Source of the DNA: Bacteroidales bacterium UBA2559 | GTDB taxonomy: Bacteria > Bacteroidota > Bacteroidia > Bacteroidales > Bacteroidaceae | Assembly (NCBI GenBank): GCA_002340405.1 | Contig: DDLZ01000089.1 | Coordinates: 28,757-40,374 of the forward strand | Direction of reading: 5' to 3' | Length of the DNA: 11,618 nucleotides | Part shown: piece by piece, positions 6,800 through 11,618 of the stretch | How positions within the stretch are numbered: the first letter of the stretch is position 1 | Layout of the letters: the number at the start of each line of letters is the position of its first letter | Translations under genes and position numbers: made by a program | The notes under the pieces: model-generated | Databases searched by the model: none | Told to the model about the DNA's origin: nothing | The model's input: the letters and a program-made list of their open reading frames with translations, nothing else

Positions 6800-7422
6800 A
6801 GACCGTTATCAAAGAAATCGTATTCGATTATTATTGTGGAATCGACCTCCTCAATCTCCACAACCGGATTGCCGTTACCCACTACGATTGTCAGTAAAGC
6901 CCCTTGAGGCAGTTCGGTCCCCTCCTTTACGACCGAATTGCCGTATCGGATCTCATATACCCAGTCCAGGTCGCCGTCAACCCTGACAGGCTCGGTAAGT
7001 CGGAAGCCTTCAGTGCGCAGTATGGATTCGGCAGCCCTCAGCGAGCTGTTGTCTGCCACATCGGGAACCGCCCGCAACGGCTCTTTGCCCGAATTGACTG
7101 TAAGGTAAACAGTCCTTCCCTCCTTTACGTGCGCTCCGGCCTTAGGCTGCTGCTTTATGACGGCTCCGGGCTCCATTGTCCTGTCAAAATTGAAGTCGGC
7201 CACTTCCGATTTCAGGTTTCCGGCTTCCAGTGCCGACATGGCATCTTCCTGTATCATGCCGGTTACGGAAGGTACTATAATATACTGTCCGTAACGGGTA
7301 TAGGTTTTCATCCATCTGAAGACAAACAAAAGAATGACAATCAGTATGATGAACATCAGTGCCAGATGAATCAGCAGCCTGAGCAGGTTATATCCCTTTT
7401 TGTTAGGTTTGGGTTCAGCCAT
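6796..7422 (-). CDS. Membrane-anchored PASTA domain protein without a kinase
   Basis: This 208-residue protein has a short basic cytoplasmic tail (MAEPKPNKKGYN), one membrane helix at about 13-36 (LLIHLALMFIILIVILLFVF) and an outside part facing the periplasm. Two PASTA repeats follow: about 48-112, starting IVPSVTGM with QQPKAGAHVKEG and ending VYLTVNSGK; and about 118-184, starting AVPDVADNS and ending LTIVVGNG. A short acidic tail ends the protein. PASTA domains in Gram-positive kinases and penicillin-binding proteins sense or bind cell-wall peptides; here there is no kinase or transpeptidase domain. Being first in an operon with ddl suggests a role in envelope growth, which is inference. 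The ATG at 7422 is preferred over an in-frame TTG at 7452, because the hydrophilic tail begins right after it and the TTG codon overlaps the candidate promoter. Confidence 0.88.
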   Translation of the reverse strand: MAEPKPNKKGYNLLRLLIHLALMFIILIVILLFVFRWMKTYTRYGQYIIVPSVTGMIQEDAMSALEAGNLKSEVADFNFDRTMEPGAVIKQQPKAGAHVKEGRTVYLTVNSGKEPLRAVPDVADNSSLRAAESILRTEGFRLTEPVRVDGDLDWVYEIRYGNSVVKEGTELPQGALLTIVVGNGNPVVEIEEVDSTIIIEYDFFDNGL

Positions 7423-7449
7423 TATACAGTTTATGTTTGTTGCAAAATA

Positions 7450-7457
7450 CAAAGTTA
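7450..7457 (-). promoter_or_regulatory. Candidate Bacteroidetes -7 promoter element for the PASTA-rluD-ddl operon
   Basis: On the minus strand the bases read TAACTTTG, an exact fit to the TAnnTTTG -7 consensus of Bacteroidetes primary sigma factor promoters. It lies 27 bases upstream of the PASTA gene ATG, allowing a short leader of about 20 bases. I do not see a TTTG -33 element at the usual spacing, so this is a half-supported promoter. Confidence 0.45.
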
Positions 7458-7539
7458 GTCATTTACCGACTAAAACCCATCTTCAATCCGCCAAAAAATA
7501 GAATCCGCAGATTGCATCCGGAGCTTCGCTTCCATCGTC

Positions 7540-7576
7540 AAAAAACAATGAGGGCTGAACCTGCGTCCAGCCCTCA
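7540..7576 (-). terminator. Rho-independent terminator after the Sus-like operon
   Basis: On the minus strand a perfect 9-bp stem, TGAGGGCTG / CAGCCCTCA (7576-7568 with 7557-7549), encloses a 10-base loop and is followed at once by a T-rich tract (TTGTTTTTTG). It lies 24 bases beyond the stop of the third Sus-operon gene. Position, GC-rich stem and T tract all fit an intrinsic terminator that separates the Sus-like operon from the PASTA operon transcribed in the same direction. Confidence 0.9.
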
Positions 7577-7599
7577 GCGATTATTCAACAGTAAAACAG

Positions 7600-8604
7600 T
7601 TAAAGTACTGTTCCAAAGTCAAATTCATAATTATCCGAACCGAAACTAAGCGATCCTATTGCAATCCTCCAGGCAGCGTTCATAGTAACTGAAACTATAC
7701 TGGTTTGAGTATTCAGTTCTGCATTGGCATTGCTGAAATAGAAATCTCCTATATACGGATATATGGAATAATAATAGAAGTTCTCGTCAGTTTGTCCGAC
7801 TACCTGGTCGGGTATGATTACTGAGTAATCCTTCTTATTAATATACATCTTCATCTTCTCTTGATAGCCCCAGCCATACCAGTCGAATGAGATTATCAGT
7901 CCGATGATGTCATTGGCAGTAAAGTCGGTACCGTATATTTCGGCAGGGATTTCAGATGAAGCCATACGTGTAATGTCGGCGCCATAGGAGGCCTCATAAG
8001 GTCCGGCACCTACACTCTCTGTACATTTAATGGTGTTTCCACCGGCAAAGTGTGCTTCATTGATTGGAGCCGCGGCACTGAATGTAGCTGAGTAGTTAAA
8101 CTTGGAGCCGTCTGCCATCTTGAAGAATGAGGGTCCGCGATAATTGAATCCCATAGTCGGTGTCCAGCCGGGAACTAAAGTACCATCCTTATGTATGATG
8201 TTTACTGTAAACTGCATTTTGTCACCAATCTCAGGTGCAGTAATACCGAGTTTATTACAAAGGGCCGGCATATCGATTTTGACTTCAGCCGGTAAGGTCG
8301 TAATGCCTTCGACGGCTATGGCTGACTTAATAGCGCCCGAGTCAGGTGTATATACGCACAGCAGTTGCGCCTCTTTAAAATATGAGGAATAATCACCCAT
8401 ATTCTGGGGTACTTCCAGCTTTACATAGTAATCGCCACCGGTAGATCCTGCATCGAGCAGGAGATCGTACTTAGTGGATTTTGTTACCGAAACGGCAAAT
8501 GTATGTAATGTGCCGTCAAGATCGTAAGGCAGTTCGGGATCCTTGCTGCAACTTATAAGCAGGGCAGGAATAACCAAAGCCAGTAATATTTTTGTTTTTT
8601 TCAT
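7600..8604 (-). CDS. SusC/SusD-associated lipoprotein of unrecognised family
   Basis: This is the third and last gene of the uptake operon, 24 bases after susD-like. It encodes 334 residues with a lipoprotein signal MKKTKILLALVIPALLISC (Cys19) followed by SKDPE, polar and charged as in surface-exposed Bacteroidetes lipoproteins. The rest looks beta-rich, with no catalytic motif that I recognise. Aromatic patches stand out: FDWYGWGY (240-247) and FYYYSIYPYIGDFYF (276-290), of a kind that could bind ligands such as glycans by stacking, though this is inference. Its place matches that of SusE/SusF-like accessory binding proteins, often fused to no enzyme. I cannot assign a family. The start ATG is the only one that leaves a complete signal peptide. 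The terminator at 7540-7576 closes the operon. Confidence 0.85.
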   Translation of the reverse strand: MKKTKILLALVIPALLISCSKDPELPYDLDGTLHTFAVSVTKSTKYDLLLDAGSTGGDYYVKLEVPQNMGDYSSYFKEAQLLCVYTPDSGAIKSAIAVEGITTLPAEVKIDMPALCNKLGITAPEIGDKMQFTVNIIHKDGTLVPGWTPTMGFNYRGPSFFKMADGSKFNYSATFSAAAPINEAHFAGGNTIKCTESVGAGPYEASYGADITRMASSEIPAEIYGTDFTANDIIGLIISFDWYGWGYQEKMKMYINKKDYSVIIPDQVVGQTDENFYYYSIYPYIGDFYFSNANAELNTQTSIVSVTMNAAWRIAIGSLSFGSDNYEFDFGTVL

Positions 8605-8628
8605 AATGTTGCAATCAATTAAGGTTAA

Positions 8629-10308
8629 TTACTGTACATCCCAAAATACGTTTGTGTAATCACTTACAACACGTCCCTTGTTGTTGATATTCGCATTGTT
8701 GAGCTGTGTCTCAGACTCCGGATACCACATGATCCTGGGATACTTCAAAATAGCGGAACTGGCATATTCCAGTGGCTCAGCCAGAGCATTTGCCTCCTTA
8801 GTCTGGTCATAGGGAGTGTATATTTTCCTATCGGCTCCATTGAACAGGACAGGATAACCGGTACGGCGGATATCACTGTAAGCTTCCACGGAATTGAAGA
8901 AGTTGGCAATCCACTTTTCGGTCATGACAATTTCAAGCTTCTTTGCGTTGGTTGCAGCTGCATCATAAGCAGACAGTACACCCAAGAGAAGGCTGTTAAT
9001 GGCGGCATCGCCAATTGCAGGAACCGTCGGGTCCGATGCTTTTGCTACGGCATTGACATGATAGATTGAGGCCTTGATACCATCTTCAAGAAGTTGCTTG
9101 GCATCGCCTGCAATGCCTTCGGTAAGCACAAGCTCGGCCTTCATGAAGGGAACCGAGTATGCCTGAAGCATTCTGTCAGGAGCAATACCATTGCCCGAGC
9201 CGGCGATAACGCCTCCCGTACCGGTATCAAATTTGCCGCCTACAGGGTATATGCCTATACAGGTCATGGAATTTTCCTGTGAGTTGGAGGTTTGACCTGA
9301 GTTGCTGCCCATAAAGATGGAGATAAATGCTCCGTCACGGTAATCGGTGACATTTGTTGCGTCACCTGCTGCAGTTGCCTGATTATAGTAGTAATAGGGA
9401 ATCCTGGGATCTACTATGCCGACCAGGGGATTCTGCTTGAAGTTGTAGGTCTTGCCGTTTAGAACCTCATAGAACCAGGGGTTAATCCAAACGCTCTTTT
9501 GACCGCCCTCATATTCATCTACAAAACCGAATTTCCGTTCGTCCGAAGGGGTCTTGGTTGCTGAGTGGGGGAACTGAAGGTCTTCGCCGTTACCGATAAA
9601 GTTGTTCTCTGCCAAAAGTGCATTCAGCTCATTCTGCCAGTTGGTTATGTCGGCCTTGGCCTTACGTGACTGGACCAACAGCTTGAGCTTGAGCGTATTT
9701 GCAGCCTTGAGCCATTTGGCTTCGTCGCCCTGGTAGAACAGGTCGTTGGCGCCGATAGCAAAAGGATTTTCAGCTTCACCGTCTTTGAAGTTGGCGATGG
9801 CCTTGTTTATGACAACGAGCAAGTCATTGTAAATATCTTTGCTGTCGTCAGCTTTGGGAGTCTCTATGCCTGCAACATTTGCTTCGGAATAGGGAATATC
9901 ACCCCAAAGGTCAACCATATTCATATAGGTGTACACTCTAAGTACACGACCTATACCGGCATAAATGGCATCATCTGCCTCATCGCTAAGTTTGATGATT
10001 TCATCGCAGTTCTTGATAGCGTATCTGTATGCCTGATTCCAGGTGTTGCCGAGCGTAGAATAACCGGGAATGAGTGAATAGTTGTCCACCTCGCGGCTGG
10101 TAGTGTGCTGTACGTATGACGCCAGATGAGTGTTTATGTAGTAACCCTCGGAGAAGGTTGCTGCCACCTCATACTCTGTGGCTGTAAGCAACTGAGCCAT
10201 GTCAAGGTCGGTCACCGCATACGGATCCTTATTAATGTCCAGGTCACAGCTTGTAAGTGCAAGAGCTATGATTCCGGTACCAAACAAATATAATATTTTA
10301 TTTTTCAT
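8629..10308 (-). CDS. SusD/RagB-like nutrient-binding outer membrane lipoprotein
   Basis: This lipoprotein forms the lid of a SusC-type transporter and captures the nutrient at the cell surface. It has 559 residues. The signal peptide MKNKILYLFGTGIIALALTS ends at Cys21, followed by DLDINKDPYAVTD, an opening typical of the SusD-like_2 branch of the family. A helical TPR-like region follows, including NTWNQAYRYAIKNCDEII (about 88-105) and GRVLRVYTYMNMVDLWGDIP (about 121-140), the latter highly characteristic of SusD proteins. Later parts include EIVMTEKWIANFFNSVEAYS and DIRRTGYPVLFN, then AILKYPRIMWYPESE, the usual family ending. It starts 13 bases after the susC-like stop with no terminator between, so the two are co-transcribed. 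The ligand cannot be predicted from the sequence. Confidence 0.95.
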   Translation of the reverse strand: MKNKILYLFGTGIIALALTSCDLDINKDPYAVTDLDMAQLLTATEYEVAATFSEGYYINTHLASYVQHTTSREVDNYSLIPGYSTLGNTWNQAYRYAIKNCDEIIKLSDEADDAIYAGIGRVLRVYTYMNMVDLWGDIPYSEANVAGIETPKADDSKDIYNDLLVVINKAIANFKDGEAENPFAIGANDLFYQGDEAKWLKAANTLKLKLLVQSRKAKADITNWQNELNALLAENNFIGNGEDLQFPHSATKTPSDERKFGFVDEYEGGQKSVWINPWFYEVLNGKTYNFKQNPLVGIVDPRIPYYYYNQATAAGDATNVTDYRDGAFISIFMGSNSGQTSNSQENSMTCIGIYPVGGKFDTGTGGVIAGSGNGIAPDRMLQAYSVPFMKAELVLTEGIAGDAKQLLEDGIKASIYHVNAVAKASDPTVPAIGDAAINSLLLGVLSAYDAAATNAKKLEIVMTEKWIANFFNSVEAYSDIRRTGYPVLFNGADRKIYTPYDQTKEANALAEPLEYASSAILKYPRIMWYPESETQLNNANINNKGRVVSDYTNVFWDVQ

Positions 10309-10321
10309 AATTAGCCGTCTA

Positions 10322-11618
10322 TTAGAAAGTTAAACTCAGATTGAAAGCAAATCTTCTGGTTGAAGGTGCTCCGGTATAGTCAATACCCTGAACGTTGGTG
10401 TTACCAAATGTGTTCACAACAGGATCATAGTTGGTATACTTGGGAACATTCGGGGCAAAGTACCAAAGGTTACGGCCTACGACAGAAATCTCGGCGTTGG
10501 AAAGTCTCAACTTGTTTGCGAATTTCTTAGGAAGGTTATAAGCCAGTGTAACCTCTCTCAAACGCCATACGGTTGCATCGTAGGTAGCTACCTCATCGCA
10601 AGAGTTAATAGCGAATGTTGAATAGGTGCCGTCTGAGAACCACAGGTCGGCTTCAGCAATGACCGTAGTGTTCCAGATATAGTTATCATCGGCATCAAGT
10701 ATTGGTTCAAGAGTATTGGCATCGCCGTAAACGCCCTTGATCACACGGGTTCCGAGACGGTTCTCGGTATCCTTTGTGACACCGCGTCCCAGCAGGTCGG
10801 TCAGGTATGAGCTGTAAACGCAGCCGCCTTTCTGATAATCAAACATAAAGCTCAGTGCAAGGTCCTTATATTTGAGAGTGTTTGTAAGAGCGGTCTTGAA
10901 TTCCGGATTGGGATCACCGATTATACCCATCTCCTTGTCATTGATGTACATACCTGTTGAGGGGTCAACAAGCGGAATGCCATCCTTCGTGCGTGCCAGT
11001 TTCTCGCCTTTGAGAACTCCATAGGGCTGCCCTTTGATCAGAACGGCCTGAGGAGCGCTGAAGTCACCGCCAATAACGATTTCGTCAACACCGTCGGCAA
11101 GTTCGGTAATCTCTGACTTGTTCTTGGTATATACCAGATACATGCTCCAGGTGAAGTCATTGGTAACTATAGGATAGAGATCAAGACCAAGTTCGAAGCC
11201 CTTATTGCTTATAGAACCGAAGTTTGTTACGAATGAGCTGTAACCTGTCGAGGGAGCCGATGTTTTGGCGCCGATCTGGTTCTCGGAAATACGATTGTAA
11301 TATGTGAAATCCAGACCTATACGGCTTTCAAAGAACTTAAAATCGACACCGGCCTCAAACTCGGTTGTGAATTCCGGCTCAAGCTCAGGATCGTAGAGTA
11401 CGGTCGGAAGCTCCATCATGCCTTGTCCCATGTAGGGAGAACCGACTATGAATGTACCGTTGTAGTAGTATGGACCGGCATCATTACCGACTTTGGCCCA
11501 ACCGGCACGGACCTTACCGAAATTAAAGATACTGCTATCAAGGCCCAGGGCATCGGTAAATACTACCGACCCTGACAGAGCAGGATAGAAGAAACTGTTG
11601 TTTTCGATAGGAAGTGTG
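10322..11618 (-). CDS. SusC/RagA-like TonB-dependent transporter, C-terminal part only
   Basis: This is the outer-membrane beta-barrel that imports nutrients with energy from TonB, paired with the SusD-like lid encoded next. The frame stays open from the right window edge (first full codon at 11617) to the TAA at 10322-10324, giving 431 residues of the C-terminal barrel. The signal peptide, any carboxypeptidase-like domain, TonB box and plug lie outside. Family features are FFYPALSGSVVFTDALG near the edge, FGKVRAGWAKVGNDAGPYYY, a TEFEAGVDFKFF strand with FTYYNR, VWRLREVTLAYNLPKKF, and VVGRNLWYFAPNVPKYTNYD. The end, GAPSTRRFAFNLSLTF, finishes in Phe as outer-membrane proteins recognised by the Bam machinery usually do. 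No internal Met, such as that at 11431, is a true start. The operon promoter is not visible. Confidence 0.95.
   Translation of the reverse strand, partial: TLPIENNSFFYPALSGSVVFTDALGLDSSIFNFGKVRAGWAKVGNDAGPYYYNGTFIVGSPYMGQGMMELPTVLYDPELEPEFTTEFEAGVDFKFFESRIGLDFTYYNRISENQIGAKTSAPSTGYSSFVTNFGSISNKGFELGLDLYPIVTNDFTWSMYLVYTKNKSEITELADGVDEIVIGGDFSAPQAVLIKGQPYGVLKGEKLARTKDGIPLVDPSTGMYINDKEMGIIGDPNPEFKTALTNTLKYKDLALSFMFDYQKGGCVYSSYLTDLLGRGVTKDTENRLGTRVIKGVYGDANTLEPILDADDNYIWNTTVIAEADLWFSDGTYSTFAINSCDEVATYDATVWRLREVTLAYNLPKKFANKLRLSNAEISVVGRNLWYFAPNVPKYTNYDPVVNTFGNTNVQGIDYTGAPSTRRFAFNLSLTF

Noticed and set aside
7423-7452. TTG start for the PASTA protein
   Set aside because: The TTG overlaps the candidate promoter element, and the ATG at 7422 gives a normal basic tail before the membrane helix.
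6904-7458. Plus-strand open frame (184 codons) opposite the PASTA gene
   Set aside because: The opposite strand has PASTA repeats and a membrane helix; this frame shows no family features.
8617-8630. AATTAA-gg-TTAATT inverted repeat between the SusD-like gene and the third lipoprotein gene
   Set aside because: It is all A/T in the stem with a two-base loop, too weak to act as a terminator, and probably reflects AT-rich spacer sequence.

Overview
The window looks like a chromosomal segment from a member of the Bacteroidales (phylum Bacteroidota). Four things support this: an N-succinylornithine-type carbamoyltransferase, a NigD-like lipoprotein, a SusC/SusD outer-membrane pair whose visible signal peptides are lipoprotein type, and a general lack of Shine-Dalgarno sequences. 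I cannot assign a genus from the sequence alone.

Plus strand, 1-2933: a compact amino-acid block, proB (5' end outside the window), proA and argF'. ProB and ProA carry out the first two steps from glutamate toward proline; ArgF' makes the N-acylcitrulline step of arginine synthesis. The proB stop and proA start overlap as ATGA. ProB has no PUA domain, and an A7 run just before its stop lies in the phase needed for a -1 slip into proA. The residue at the ArgF' specificity position is Ser90, which predicts an N-succinyl rather than N-acetyl substrate.

Minus strand, 7422 down to 2940: a tightly packed five-gene operon. In transcription order it holds a membrane-anchored PASTA protein without a kinase, RluD (23S rRNA pseudouridine synthase), D-alanine-D-alanine ligase, a PlsC-like acyltransferase and a NigD-like lipoprotein. 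Every junction is 7 bases or less, or overlaps. The themes are cell envelope and ribosome maturation. The operon runs head-on into argF', with 6 bases between the two stop codons and no clear terminator.

The 177 bases between the start of the PASTA gene (7422) and the next gene upstream hold a convincing minus-strand intrinsic terminator for the upstream operon and a candidate Bacteroidetes promoter (TAACTTTG) for the PASTA operon.

Minus strand, 11618 down to 7600: the end of a nutrient-uptake operon, with the C-terminal part of a SusC-type TonB-dependent transporter, a complete SusD-like lipoprotein, and a third lipoprotein of no family I recognise. No degradative enzyme, regulator or mobile element is visible here, so the substrate cannot be inferred. 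I see no RNA genes, insertion sequences or CRISPR arrays. No gene-free stretch exceeds 300 bases.
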